Positions 17,962 through 27,265 of a stretch of DNA of 64,000 nt are shown piece by piece. The stretch is from Vibrio maritimus. GTDB lineage: Bacteria > Pseudomonadota > Gammaproteobacteria > Enterobacterales > Vibrionaceae. The stretch lies in contig JYJJ01000057.1 in assembly GCA_003263775.1 (NCBI GenBank), forward strand, positions 124,001-188,000, written 5' to 3'. The notes beneath the pieces are model-generated. The model did not search any database. It saw only the letters and a program-made list of their open reading frames with translations, and was not told the DNA's origin. Position numbers and translations under genes: made by a program. Within the stretch, counting starts at the first letter, position 1. Every line of letters begins with the position of its first letter.

Positions 17962-18837
17962 TTACTCAGCGTCTTCCATCACCATAATAGAAGCCGATAG
18001 ACCAAATCTTAGGTGAACCCCCTCAGGCAGTTCTTTTATCGAAATACGCACTGGAATACGCTGCGCGAGTCGAATCCACTGGAATACAGGGTTTACATTA
18101 GGCAGTAAGTTGTAACCCACGGTGCCGTCTTTGGGCGCAATCCCCCAGCCAATAGAGTCGACGGTCGCTTCTAAAGGTGTGTCCGGATGCGACATTAAGG
18201 TGACCCGTGCGTCACTACCTGGTTTGATTTGTGGCAGTTGGTTTTCTCTGAAGAAGCCGAATACCCAAAAGCTATTTTCGTCAATCAGGGCTAATAACGG
18301 TTGGTTGGCCACCGCCTGCGTACCTGTTCGAATATCGAGGTTGGATACAAACCCATCGACCGAAGCTACGACACGGGTATAGCTTAGGTTAAGCTTGGCG
18401 GATTTCAGCTTTTCTTCCGACGCTTTGATTTTAAGTAGGGACTCTTGATAAGAGATTTCTCGTCGAATTAGATCTTTGTGTGATACCGCGCCTTTATCTT
18501 TTTTACGGATGTCGAGCAGGCGGTCGTATTCGATTTTCTTGCCCTTAGAGCTGATGATGGATTGTTCAAGTGCTACTTCCGCTTGAGCCAATGCAACCTG
18601 GTAAGTCTCTGGATCAATCTCAAAAAGAAGATCGCCTTTCTGTACTCTTCGGTTGTCGGTGATCGCAACGTTAACAATGGGGCCTGAGACACGGGGCGCG
18701 ACTTTAATAATATTTGCCCTTACTTGGCCATCTCGCGTCCAAGGGTTATTGAAGTAGTCTTGGTACTTTTGATACCCGAACCAGGCCGCGCCGCCAAGTA
18801 TGACTAAGTTCAGGACGATAATAATGGATTTCTTCAT
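17962..18837 (-). CDS. HlyD/AaeA-type periplasmic adaptor (membrane fusion protein)
   Basis: 291 residues: an N-terminal signal anchor (IIIVLNLVILGGAAWFGY), a short biotinyl-lipoyl half domain (GQVRANIIKVAPRVSGPI), an alpha hairpin of about 90 residues, the second lipoyl half (VVASVDGFVSNLDIRTG) and a beta-barrel (PGSDARVTLMSHPDTPLEATV). The small size and partners place it with the AaeA/EmrA adaptors that join FUSC-type pumps to outer-membrane channels. It lies 11 bases after the DUF1656 gene. Confidence 0.9.
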   Translation of the reverse strand: MKKSIIIVLNLVILGGAAWFGYQKYQDYFNNPWTRDGQVRANIIKVAPRVSGPIVNVAITDNRRVQKGDLLFEIDPETYQVALAQAEVALEQSIISSKGKKIEYDRLLDIRKKDKGAVSHKDLIRREISYQESLLKIKASEEKLKSAKLNLSYTRVVASVDGFVSNLDIRTGTQAVANQPLLALIDENSFWVFGFFRENQLPQIKPGSDARVTLMSHPDTPLEATVDSIGWGIAPKDGTVGYNLLPNVNPVFQWIRLAQRIPVRISIKELPEGVHLRFGLSASIMVMEDAE

Positions 18838-18848
18838 TCGAGAGGCTC

Positions 18849-19052
18849 CTAAAACCTAATCACAAAGTGGTCGAAGGCAACGACGTATATCACCACAATG
18901 GCAAGGAACGTCAGTGAGGGGAATGCGACAAATCGCGACAACTTAGTTTTGTTCATGATGATCACCGTGATCCATGTGGCGACAATCGCCATACACACAA
19001 CGAGAAGTAGCGGTGAAAAATAGATATCGCCCCAAGCGAGTTCGTGTGGCAT
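18849..19052 (-). CDS. DUF1656 (AaeX-like) small membrane protein
   Basis: 67 residues, with two hydrophobic helices and the start MPHELAWGDIYFSPLL, the typical DUF1656 opening. Such proteins are encoded between FUSC pumps and HlyD adaptors (aaeX in E. coli). The start abuts the stop of the outer-membrane lipoprotein gene. The role in the pump is not established. Confidence 0.88.
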   Translation of the reverse strand: MPHELAWGDIYFSPLLLVVCMAIVATWITVIIMNKTKLSRFVAFPSLTFLAIVVIYVVAFDHFVIRF

Positions 19053-20652
19053 CTACGGCTCCTCCTTGGTGGATGCGGTTCTAAACATCAGTTCTGGTAC
19101 GACAGTATTTTCTTGGTTTAATTGGTTATCCCAATCCGTTCTTTTTTGCATCTGTTCAATGTTATCTGGAGACACAAAGCTCTGTCCGGATTGAATTTGC
19201 CAACCGCCACCCAGTGACTTGTAAAGTGCGACGACCTGATTGGCGACATTTCCTTTAATCTGTGCGTAGCTATCTTCACTGCGAGTCATTTTCTCTACCG
19301 AATTGAGCAGGCGCTCAAACGAGATTTGGCCGTTCTCATACTGAGTAAGCGAGATATTGAATGCTCGCACCGACGCGTTGACCGATTGAAGTCGGAGCGC
19401 TTTTTGCTCAACATAGAGCTCGTAGGCTTCCATTGCGTTGGTGACTTCTTGCACCGCTTGTAGAACCTTCTTGTTGTAGTTGGTCATTGTTTCTTGAAAA
19501 CGAGCGTCTTCGAGGCGGATGTTATTTTTAACTCGACCGTATTGAAAAATGTTCCAGCTAAAGGCAGGACCAGCCACTAAAGTTAGTGAGTCATTAAAGC
19601 TAAAGCTTGAACCTGAAGGGACTGAGCTGTCGATACCAATCGAACCAAATAAGGAAAAACTTGGGTATAGCGCGGTTTCTGCCACGCCAATCTGTGCACT
19701 CTGGGCATGAGCTTGAAGTTCGGCGACTTGCAGATCTGGCGTCTCATGACCAAGCTGGCGTCGATATTGGAGGCAAGTGCCGGAGCCTCGGGCACAATTG
19801 AACCATCCTCATCTTCTGATATCAGAGATTTGGAGCCTGATGAACGAAAACGTTGTTCATATTCAGCGAGCCTTTGATTCATCCCATCTTCAAGAAAAGG
19901 ATCGACTTGTTCTGGCAATAAACCAAGCAAAACAGCAAGTGCATTGCGTGCTTGCAACATGGCAATTTCAAGCGCTGGCAGTGCCGCTTTTGTGGTGAAT
20001 AGCTGATTTCTCGCTTGTTGAACATCGAGCTCGGTGACGTTACCGGACTCAAATTGAACTCGAGTGATGTTCACAACACGCTCTTGAATTTCAATGTTTC
20101 GCTGCGAAAGCAACATACGCTCTTGGAATGAACGATAGTTGATGTAGTTGCGTGCCACTTCTGAAGTAATGGTCACCAATATATCGTTATAGGAGGCAAT
20201 CGAGGCGTAGTAGGTTGCCTGCGCGGCTTCAATACCGCGAGCGTATTTTCCCCAAACGTCCATTTCCCAACCAGCATCGAAACTGATGGCAGCGTTGTTG
20301 AAGGAGCTTTCGTTGACATAGGCTCGAGCCAAATTGCCCGATATGGCTTGAGCTTGTGGGTAACGCAGGCCATCAGCAATGCCTAATACCGCTCTAGCTT
20401 GTAGGATTCGAAGTCCAGCGGCTTCAACATCGAGATTTTGTTTAGCGGCTTTCTCCACAAGTTGATTGAGGGTCTGGTCGTTAAACTGTTGCCACCAGTT
20501 TGCCGTCGATTGTGTGCTCGATTCGGTTTCACTGTCGCTCCATGACTGAGGAAGCACTACCTTACTGCTCGGCTCAAATTCAGGGCCAAGCGTAGTGCAG
20601 GCGTCATAAGCATAGTCGTAGTAAGGGCTATAAATAGCCGATAGCTCATCAT
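19053..20652 (-). CDS. Outer-membrane efflux lipoprotein, TolC/NodT family (two frameshifts)
   Basis: About 533 residues after repair. The ATG at 20652 opens a lipoprotein signal MMSYRLFIALTTTMLMT that runs into a lipobox LMTAC only if one G is restored near 20603. A second lost C near 19728 splits the body: VMRRPDLQVAE is expected where the sequence reads VMRRQIC. Both halves show the OEP repeats: long amphipathic helices, the EAAGLRILQAR and QEVTNAMEAYELY segments, and KSLGGGWQ near the C-terminus. It forms the outer-membrane channel of the FUSC/HlyD pump. It lies 10 bases after the FUSC gene and abuts the DUF1656 gene. Confidence 0.87.
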
Positions 20653-20662
20653 TTTTTCTTCC

Positions 20663-22888
20663 CTAAAATCGATGCATCTTGAGGTTCTCCAAATCGATAT
20701 CTTGACTGGCCTCTTGAACATTTTTCAGTGATTCATACAGATTTCTTTTTAAATGAAGAAATAGGTAGAAGCCTGCAATGTCATTTTTGTCTATTTCATC
20801 CAAGTCGAGCGACTCGAAAAAGGTCTCCAGAGCTTGTTCCGCTTGCGTGTAGTCTTGCTCAGCCTGTTCGAAATACTCATGACTGTTTGATTGCGCGACA
20901 CCTTTCACCTTGGAGGCATGTGTCTTGAGCCCATGCACTTTAACCAGGTTTGGCAAAACAGTATCGATGTGAGTCTCTCTAAGCTTAGTAATCAATGAGT
21001 TATTTTTCAGAATTGTTTGTGCAGCAACAAGATTATTCACATGCCCCATTAAAACTCCGCAGCGTTTGGCGTAGTGAACTAAGTGTTGTTGGGTATTGTT
21101 ATCGAAATAACTCACGTCGACCTTACTTGCCCAAAGCACCAGCTTTTTAGACGCGACATTGGCGGTTTTAACGTGCAATGCGAGACGCAGCCTTGTTAGC
21201 CCACTTGGTTTGGTATTTTGCATGCCGAGAAGCAAACGGTGTAAGTGAAAGAAAAGTCGCTGTCTAACGGTTAAAAATAGATGCTCTGCTTTACTGGAAA
21301 AGGGAAAGTAGTGCGAAAACACAATCATCATTACCACAAGGTAAAATAAGGTCATGACGGTAAGAATGATGCCAAAGTGATAGGTCATTGTGTTGTCTAT
21401 CCCAAGCACAAACATACCCAACATAAAGAAGATGGTGATAGGCCCTTTAAATAGGTAAAAGCCTATAAAGGTATAAATAAATAGGAACAGTGCGAGTTCA
21501 ATTCCGAGCTCCAGCGCGGGCAAAATAAATACATAGGCGGGGATAGCGAATAAAAAGCCGAATGTGAACAGAAACCCCAGCGCTTTAGGATGAAGCGGCA
21601 TAAAAGACAGGACTGCCATAAATATGGTAGAGAAAATCACAAAGCTGTAACCACCTGGTGGGTTAAACATAATCCATAAACCGCTTGCGACCCAGTAAGT
21701 GACGAAGACCTTAATCGATGTTTTAAAGTTTTCTGCATCCCACCACAAAAAGGCACTTGGCATGGGAGAAAGTGTCTCTTTAAACGACACCACTTTGGTG
21801 ATGGAGTCGATACAGCTAACCGTTTCAGCAAGCTTACCTGCGTTGTCATAGAGCCGATTCATTAGATAACCTAAAGTCAACACCGACGCCCTGGTAAGGT
21901 GATTGCTTGCCGCCAATTTTGCTTCATCAACTTGTAATTTCTTCTCTTCAAAGCGGAACAACTCTCCACTTTCAGGTGAGGTCAAAAACTGCTGACTTTG
22001 CGAGAGCAACGTTTTAATTTTCGCGACAAACTCAGGGAACTCAGTCAAGTAATCATTGGTGTCAGCGTGATTGAATCGCGCACTCGACGAAGTGGCAAGA
22101 AATTGAGTAATTTTCTGGCTGTGGTGGATAACCAGTTTCCACTCCTGCATGTACGCCGCGACTTCGCTGCTTTCCTTTTTGATGACGTTGAAGCGCTGCT
22201 CGAGCGTGGTTTGTGCGGTGAACAGTTTTTCGACTAGCTCATCGATGGATGGAGTGGTGTCTTCGGAAGAATCCTGTTCATCAGTTTCGTCTTTTGTTTC
22301 ATTTGATTGAATATCATTCGAAGCGGAAGGCGCCATACCTGGCAAAGACGCGGAAATTACGGTGAAGGTTTTTTGCTGTATGTCTAAGGTTTCTTGAAGC
22401 AGTGCAGTGAGGTTTTGCTCTGCTTTACTGGGGAATAGATAGACGCCCACTAAGGTGTATATCGTTACTCCAAATACCGTCATATAAGCACGGTCGACAC
22501 CATAAAGAAATGCACCTTCAGCGTCGCCGCCATTTGACATCATAAGCGTCATGACCGCCGTCAGCATGAGCAGAGTAGGATCACTTTGATAGGCGTTGCG
22601 AAGGTAAAAGATGAGCGCCACCACAATAGATACACTTAACATGTACAAAAAACGGTCTTGAGCGAAAGCACCCACTAAAATAAGACCGATAACTGCACCG
22701 ACAATAGTGCCAAGTACCCTTAGGCTACCTTTTTCAAAAGACTCACGCTGACTTCCCGTCGATGCAATGAGCATAACGGTGGTCGCAGCCGTGGAAGCTT
22801 GAGGCCATCCCATAGCAAAAGGTATGAGATAAGCGAGAGTCAAACTCAGCGCCACCTTAGTGGCAAATCGCGCTTTGCTGTTCATCAT
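20663..22888 (-). CDS. FUSC-family (AaeB/YccS-like) efflux pump
   Basis: About 741 residues. Two membrane blocks of five to six helices (residues 10-165 and 350-510) each precede a cytoplasmic helical region; GWPQASTAATTVMLIASTGSQ near residue 25 and GYSFVIFSTIFMAVLSFMP near 370 are the fusaric-acid-resistance signatures. The first cytoplasmic part contains an acidic low-complexity stretch (ETDEQDSSEDTT). The ATG at 22888 (or 22885) is favoured over one at 23083, since the 65 extra residues are not family-like. Proton-driven export of aromatic acids is the known role of AaeB relatives. It is the first gene of the operon and divergent from the hybrid kinase gene. Confidence 0.87.
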   Translation of the reverse strand: MMNSKARFATKVALSLTLAYLIPFAMGWPQASTAATTVMLIASTGSQRESFEKGSLRVLGTIVGAVIGLILVGAFAQDRFLYMLSVSIVVALIFYLRNAYQSDPTLLMLTAVMTLMMSNGGDAEGAFLYGVDRAYMTVFGVTIYTLVGVYLFPSKAEQNLTALLQETLDIQQKTFTVISASLPGMAPSASNDIQSNETKDETDEQDSSEDTTPSIDELVEKLFTAQTTLEQRFNVIKKESSEVAAYMQEWKLVIHHSQKITQFLATSSSARFNHADTNDYLTEFPEFVAKIKTLLSQSQQFLTSPESGELFRFEEKKLQVDEAKLAASNHLTRASVLTLGYLMNRLYDNAGKLAETVSCIDSITKVVSFKETLSPMPSAFLWWDAENFKTSIKVFVTYWVASGLWIMFNPPGGYSFVIFSTIFMAVLSFMPLHPKALGFLFTFGFLFAIPAYVFILPALELGIELALFLFIYTFIGFYLFKGPITIFFMLGMFVLGIDNTMTYHFGIILTVMTLFYLVVMMIVFSHYFPFSSKAEHLFLTVRQRLFFHLHRLLLGMQNTKPSGLTRLRLALHVKTANVASKKLVLWASKVDVSYFDNNTQQHLVHYAKRCGVLMGHVNNLVAAQTILKNNSLITKLRETHIDTVLPNLVKVHGLKTHASKVKGVAQSNSHEYFEQAEQDYTQAEQALETFFESLDLDEIDKNDIAGFYLFLHLKRNLYESLKNVQEASQDIDLENLKMHRF

Positions 22889-23110
22889 CCTTGAATTGAA
22901 GAGGGGGCTTAACAGAAATATAGACGTTAAATGATGGGTTGGGTGGCTAACATCAAGAAATTTAAAAACTTTAGTGCGTTTAGTGAACTGCCTCGGAGCG
23001 TTAAAAACAGAGTTATAAGCTAATGGACTTTCCTTTTTTCGTGAAGTTGTACTGCATATCCGTCCAAAATCGCCTAGATTCATAGGAGTGACTAGTAAAA
23101 GGGACTTAAC

Positions 23111-25537
23111 GTGCTGAAACTAAAAGGGCTAAGCGGGAGAACGTTAGTATTGATATACACGACTTTTGTCATGTGTGTATTTGCTATTGCGTCTGTCGTT
23201 ATTTTAGGTCGAGAGTCCAAGCACGCCATAGACTATCTGCAAACCACAGGGTCTAATCTAGAGCTTCAAGCAGCTAAGTTGTTTGTTGAAGAATACTTAG
23301 ACAACGCAAAGGCGCGCGTTAAGCTGGCGTCTAGTAACAAAGATATTGTTGGATTTCTTGAAGGAAAGCAGAGCTTAAACCTTGATTCGACTTTGCACCG
23401 CTACGAGGGAGATACACGTTCAGTTTTGTTCGCGGTGTTTAACGCGGATAGGGAAGTCCTTTTTGAAGACAAGTTTCGACATCCATCTCGAGCCAACGAA
23501 ATCCGCATTTTTGATGAAATGAAGCGGTTGGCGTCAAATCTGATTACCCCTGCGCCAGTCTACCTTCTCCATAACGATACTGACCATATATGTATCAAAA
23601 TTTTCATGCCGATAATCAGCAACGGTAACTTCGTTGGAATGGTATTTGGTGAGACCCCGGTCGATTATGACGAACTGTTTGGAGAACTTATTGACCCCAA
23701 AGAACGCTGGTACGCATTGACGCAAGGAAACGTCTCTGACTACGTCACTCAAAATGACCTTGGTGCCTGGTTGGTGAACGCAACTCCCGTTGCTAGGGCC
23801 GGCTTGACGTTGATGCAAGGTGTGAATCCCGAATCATTAGAGCTGCAATTAGATAGTTTCATGGGGCATATTTACAATGCGATAGCAGTTGTCATGGGCG
23901 TCAGTTTTCTACTTGTGCTGTTTGCCGGAAACAAAGTACTGGTCAACCCTCATAAACAACTGGAAATTTCACAAAAAGAGCTAGCGGAGAAAAACAGTGA
24001 ACTCATTCTTCAAGAGCGTGAGAGTAAGCTACTTGCAACGGTAGTCAAAGCCGCTAGAGATGCTGTGGTGATTACGGATAAACATGGCGCTATTGAATGG
24101 GTCAACCGAGCGTTTGAAGAGATGACTGGCTATGCGTTGGTGAGTGTGAAAGGCAAAATACCGGGGCACTTTTTACAAGGTGACAATACGGATCCGCAAA
24201 CCAAGCAACGTATTGCAGAATCCCTATCTAAGGGGCTGCCAATCAAAGCAGAAATTCTCAACTATGATTCTCAAGGCAAAGAGTATTGGGTAGATATCGA
24301 TATTACGCCGATTAGCGATGAACATGGTGTTATTGATCGATATATTGCGATAGAAAGAGATGTTACCGAGTACAAAAAACTGGAAAGTAAATTAACCACC
24401 ACAGCCAAAGAAGCGAACGCTGCGAATGAGGCCAAGTCGGCATTTTTAGCGACGATGAGCCATGAAATTCGTACACCGATGAACGGAGTGCTCGGCCTAA
24501 CCCAAATTTTAGAAAAAGAAATTACCGACCCTAAACATCGAGAGGCACTTCAACTCATACTAGGCTCTGGCAATCATCTTATTTCGATTCTCAATGACAT
24601 CTTGGATATCTCAAAGATCGAAAACCAAGCGTTGGTGCTAGAACATACCCAGTTCAAGATGCAAGAGATCCTCGCACCTGTGAACAATACCTATCAAAGT
24701 CTCTGCTCTGAAAAAGGGCTGCTATTTGAAATTCATGATAACACCGATCCAGACACGCAGTTTGTTGGCGATCAGGTGAGGCTGAGACAGATTTTACTCA
24801 ACTTAGTGGGTAACGCCCTCAAGTTTACTCAAAAAGGATCAATTTCAGTCTCGGTGTCTAGCCGAGTTGAAGGGCAATGTGAATTGATAGTCAAAGATAC
24901 GGGTATTGGGATCCCCGAAGAAAGAATAGACAGTGTGTTCGAGAAGTTTGAGCAGGCGGAAACCTCGACAACACGTCAGTTTGGAGGCACTGGCCTAGGA
25001 CTCTCGATAGTGAAAAGCCTCACCTTGCTGATGGGCGGACAAATCAAAGTAAACAGTGAAGTGGGGGTGGGTTCATCTTTTACGGTTCAGAGCCCTCTAC
25101 CTGCTATCAAGAACAAGGTTGATGATGAATCGAGTATCGATCTTATCGATGCAGATTTTTCTGTCTATAAGGTACTGCTAGTTGATGACAACGCGATCAA
25201 TCGAATCGTCGCCGCCAAGTTTTGTCAGTCTTTAAATATCGAAGTAGAAAGCTGCGCCAATGGCGCAGAATGCTTGGAAATGTTCGACCCTAATAAATAT
25301 AACCTAATCATATTGGATAATCACATGCCAGTGATGAATGGCCCGAGCGCGGCATCAGAGATACGAGAAAAATATGGCGAAAGTGTATTAATTTTTGGGT
25401 GGACTGCCGATGTCATCAGTGAAAATAGACAAGAGTTTTTAGACAGTGGCGTCAATACGGTGATTGCTAAGCCCCTTATTAAAAAAGACTTTGAGAAGGC
25501 ACTGTTAAACTACTTGAAGGATATCCAAAGTCGCTGA
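23111..25537 (+). CDS. Hybrid sensor histidine kinase (CACHE-like sensor, PAS, HisKA, HATPase, REC)
   Basis: 808 residues. Two membrane helices (about 12-33 and 253-275) bracket a periplasmic sensor of about 220 residues, probably CACHE-like. Then come a coiled coil, a PAS domain (VVKAARDAVVITDKHGAIEW to IAIERDVTEYK), HisKA with MSHEIRTPMNG (His451), HATPase with NLVGNALKFT, KDTGIGIP and GGTGLGLSIVKSL, and a receiver domain VLLVDDNAINRIV with phospho-accepting Asp736 in ILDNHMPVMNG. There is no HPt domain, so a separate phosphotransfer protein is needed. It is divergent from the FUSC operon, with about 220 bases between, and may control it; no cognate regulator is encoded alongside. Confidence 0.9.
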   Translation: MLKLKGLSGRTLVLIYTTFVMCVFAIASVVILGRESKHAIDYLQTTGSNLELQAAKLFVEEYLDNAKARVKLASSNKDIVGFLEGKQSLNLDSTLHRYEGDTRSVLFAVFNADREVLFEDKFRHPSRANEIRIFDEMKRLASNLITPAPVYLLHNDTDHICIKIFMPIISNGNFVGMVFGETPVDYDELFGELIDPKERWYALTQGNVSDYVTQNDLGAWLVNATPVARAGLTLMQGVNPESLELQLDSFMGHIYNAIAVVMGVSFLLVLFAGNKVLVNPHKQLEISQKELAEKNSELILQERESKLLATVVKAARDAVVITDKHGAIEWVNRAFEEMTGYALVSVKGKIPGHFLQGDNTDPQTKQRIAESLSKGLPIKAEILNYDSQGKEYWVDIDITPISDEHGVIDRYIAIERDVTEYKKLESKLTTTAKEANAANEAKSAFLATMSHEIRTPMNGVLGLTQILEKEITDPKHREALQLILGSGNHLISILNDILDISKIENQALVLEHTQFKMQEILAPVNNTYQSLCSEKGLLFEIHDNTDPDTQFVGDQVRLRQILLNLVGNALKFTQKGSISVSVSSRVEGQCELIVKDTGIGIPEERIDSVFEKFEQAETSTTRQFGGTGLGLSIVKSLTLLMGGQIKVNSEVGVGSSFTVQSPLPAIKNKVDDESSIDLIDADFSVYKVLLVDDNAINRIVAAKFCQSLNIEVESCANGAECLEMFDPNKYNLIILDNHMPVMNGPSAASEIREKYGESVLIFGWTADVISENRQEFLDSGVNTVIAKPLIKKDFEKALLNYLKDIQSR

Positions 25538-25580
25538 TGTGGGAGGTGTGTGGTTTGTTGGATAATCTTTAGTCAGTTGG

Positions 25581-25609
25581 GCTCGCTTACTTGCTCACGA
25601 GCGCTTTTT
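25581..25609 (+). terminator. Weak hairpin after the hybrid kinase gene
   Basis: GCTCG (25581-25585) and CGAGC (25598-25602) form a short stem followed closely by five Ts. It lies about 45 bases past the stop. The stem is only five pairs, so confidence is low. Confidence 0.35.
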
Positions 25610-25685
25610 CTTCTCTAACAGCCCCACATTCTATTTCGCCAGTGATATAGTGCTAGCTCAGAAAATGAGTAAGGGATATTAAAAA

Positions 25686-26024
25686 ATGGAACAATTTCTA
25701 GCACTACTGGCTTCACAACCAAACGAAGTGATGTTTGAACAAACGATGCAAGTGATTGACGAGCACTTCGACTTTACGCCAGTAAGCTTTGTAAACGGTG
25801 ACGCGGAGAATCAAGCTGGTCAAAACAACGGCTCATGCAAAATCTTCGCTTTCGCTCAAATCAAAGGGCTGGATGAGCAATCAACGTTGGCATGCTTTGG
25901 CCAATACTATCGCGAAGATGTATTGAAAAACCCTGAAGGTACTGATCATGCCAATATTCGTAACTTTATTAAGTACGGTTGGCAGGGCGTTAAATTTGAT
26001 GGTGTGGCGTTGTCTGCTAAGTAA
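25686..26024 (+). CDS. HopJ-family small protein
   Basis: 112 residues, acidic and soluble. The pattern FEQTMQVIDEHFDFTPVSF, then NGSCKIFAFAQIKGL, CFGQYYREDVLKNPEGTDHANIRNFIKYGW, here quoted in parts, is the HopJ (type III effector HopJ-like) family signature. Despite the name, chromosomal copies are widespread in marine gammaproteobacteria without any secretion system nearby, and the function is unknown. It stands alone between the kinase gene and a repeat element. Confidence 0.85.
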   Translation: MEQFLALLASQPNEVMFEQTMQVIDEHFDFTPVSFVNGDAENQAGQNNGSCKIFAFAQIKGLDEQSTLACFGQYYREDVLKNPEGTDHANIRNFIKYGWQGVKFDGVALSAK

Positions 26025-26057
26025 GGTTTCTAGCGCTGCGGTATATGGCAGACTACA

Positions 26058-26176
26058 GTCATCCTCACGAAAGTGAGGATCTCCGAGCGCGTGTAGGTGA
26101 CTGAATATCTTCGACTAAGTCACGTAAATCAGCTTTGCGGCGTGTGGTATGAGATTCCCTTTTTCAAGGGAATGAC
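26058..26176. repeat. Paired inverted REP-like hairpins (BIME-like element)
   Basis: Two 26-base hairpins in inverted orientation, at 26058-26083 and 26151-26176, separated by 67 bases. Read on the same strand both have the form GTCAT-stem-GAAA-stem-ATCTC. The stems differ but remain paired: CCTCAC/GTGAGG in the first, TCCCTT/AAGGGA in the second. Conserved flanks with compensatory stem changes show a mobilised or selected repeat, like REP/BIME elements. It occupies the 332-base gap between the HopJ gene and the peptide transporter; the rest of that gap shows a short TCCTT/AAGGA hairpin near 26270. Confidence 0.75.
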
Positions 26177-26316
26177 GACAATCTTGAATGTGGCTGAAAG
26201 TGCGAAATGGGACAGAGATTCGTTATTGCCTCACAAAACTATTCTAAGTAACCCGTTTCAGTAGTTCTCCTTTTTTAAGGAGGAGAGGTCAATTTTGTGC
26301 CAACTTTTTAATAGCA

Positions 26317-26348
26317 AGCAGGGAAAACACAACACGACTTTCCCTGCT
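26317..26348 (-). terminator. Hairpin after the peptide ABC operon
   Basis: A perfect 10-base stem (AGCAGGGAAA with TTTCCCTGCT, 12-base loop) lies eight bases beyond the last permease stop on the minus strand. No good T run follows in that direction, so it may act as an mRNA 3' end stabiliser or a weak terminator. Confidence 0.5.
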
Positions 26349-26356
26349 AATTAACA

Positions 26357-27265
26357 CTAAGCTTTAGGATCAATCGCCTCCTGCAAACCATCGCCCAAAA
26401 AGTTAATTGTAATCACGGTGATGAGCACCATCACACCCGGGTATACCGCTGCCATTGGGTAGTGCCACATGGCTTCGCGAGCGTTTTGTAGCATGTTGCC
26501 CCATGATGGTGTGGGTGGATTGATGCCAAAGCCAAGAAAACTCAGTGCACTCTCAGTTAGTATCGCGCCGCCAATGCCAAGTGTGGTGGCGGTTATCACT
26601 GGAGCGATGACATTGGGTAGGATGTGTTGCATCATCACAAACCAATGGCTAGCGCCGTAGCCGATAGCCGCTTGTACATATTCTCGGTGTTTTACGGATA
26701 GAGTGTTCGAGCGCACTAGACGAGCGGCAAATGGCCAGCCTAACAGTGAAATCACCACCACTAAACGGTAGACACTAAAGCTATCACTACGAACTAACTC
26801 TTCTGAAAAGCCTAGCTTAGTCATATCGATACTTTGGATCAAAATCAGCAACATGATGCCAGGCAGGCTAATGATGAAGTCAGCGCCGCGCATGATGACA
26901 GCATCGACGCGGCCGCCATGATAACCAGCAATAACACCAAGTACTGTACCAATTACTGACGTCGCGATGGCGGCGACAAAAGCGAACGTGAGAGATACCT
27001 GACCGCCCAGAAGTAGGCGAACCAAAATATCACGCCCAAGCTCATCAGTGCCAAGCTTATGTGTGTCGCTCGGGGCTTCGAAACGGCTAAAAAGATTGTC
27101 TTCGAACGGATCGACACCCAGCCATTGACCAATACTCGTCGCGTTAAAGCACAGTAGCGTCATTACGGTAAGGATCAGTAAAGAAGCCATCGCCAACTTA
27201 TGGCGAGACAAGCGATGAACGATTTGCAGCCAAGGATTTTGGCTTCTTGCTGCGAGTGCGGTCAT
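26357..27265 (-). CDS. Peptide/nickel-type ABC transporter permease (DppC-like)
   Basis: 302 residues with six membrane helices. The N-terminal OppC cap is followed by HKLGTDELGRDILVRLLLGGQVSL, given here as HKLGTDELGRD and the helix after it, which is the DppC/OppC signature, and the EAA loop EYVQAAIGYGASHWFVMMQHILPN is at residues 200-223 (quoted in two parts: EYVQAAIGYGAS and HILPN). It imports oligopeptides or similar solutes together with the permease encoded upstream, which it overlaps by four bases. It is the last gene of the minus-strand operon. Confidence 0.92.
   Translation of the reverse strand: MTALAARSQNPWLQIVHRLSRHKLAMASLLILTVMTLLCFNATSIGQWLGVDPFEDNLFSRFEAPSDTHKLGTDELGRDILVRLLLGGQVSLTFAFVAAIATSVIGTVLGVIAGYHGGRVDAVIMRGADFIISLPGIMLLILIQSIDMTKLGFSEELVRSDSFSVYRLVVVISLLGWPFAARLVRSNTLSVKHREYVQAAIGYGASHWFVMMQHILPNVIAPVITATTLGIGGAILTESALSFLGFGINPPTPSWGNMLQNAREAMWHYPMAAVYPGVMVLITVITINFLGDGLQEAIDPKA

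Noticed and set aside
25686..26024. HopJ gene as evidence of a type III secretion effector.
   Set aside because: The family is widespread on chromosomes without secretion genes, and none is near here, so effector function is not supported.
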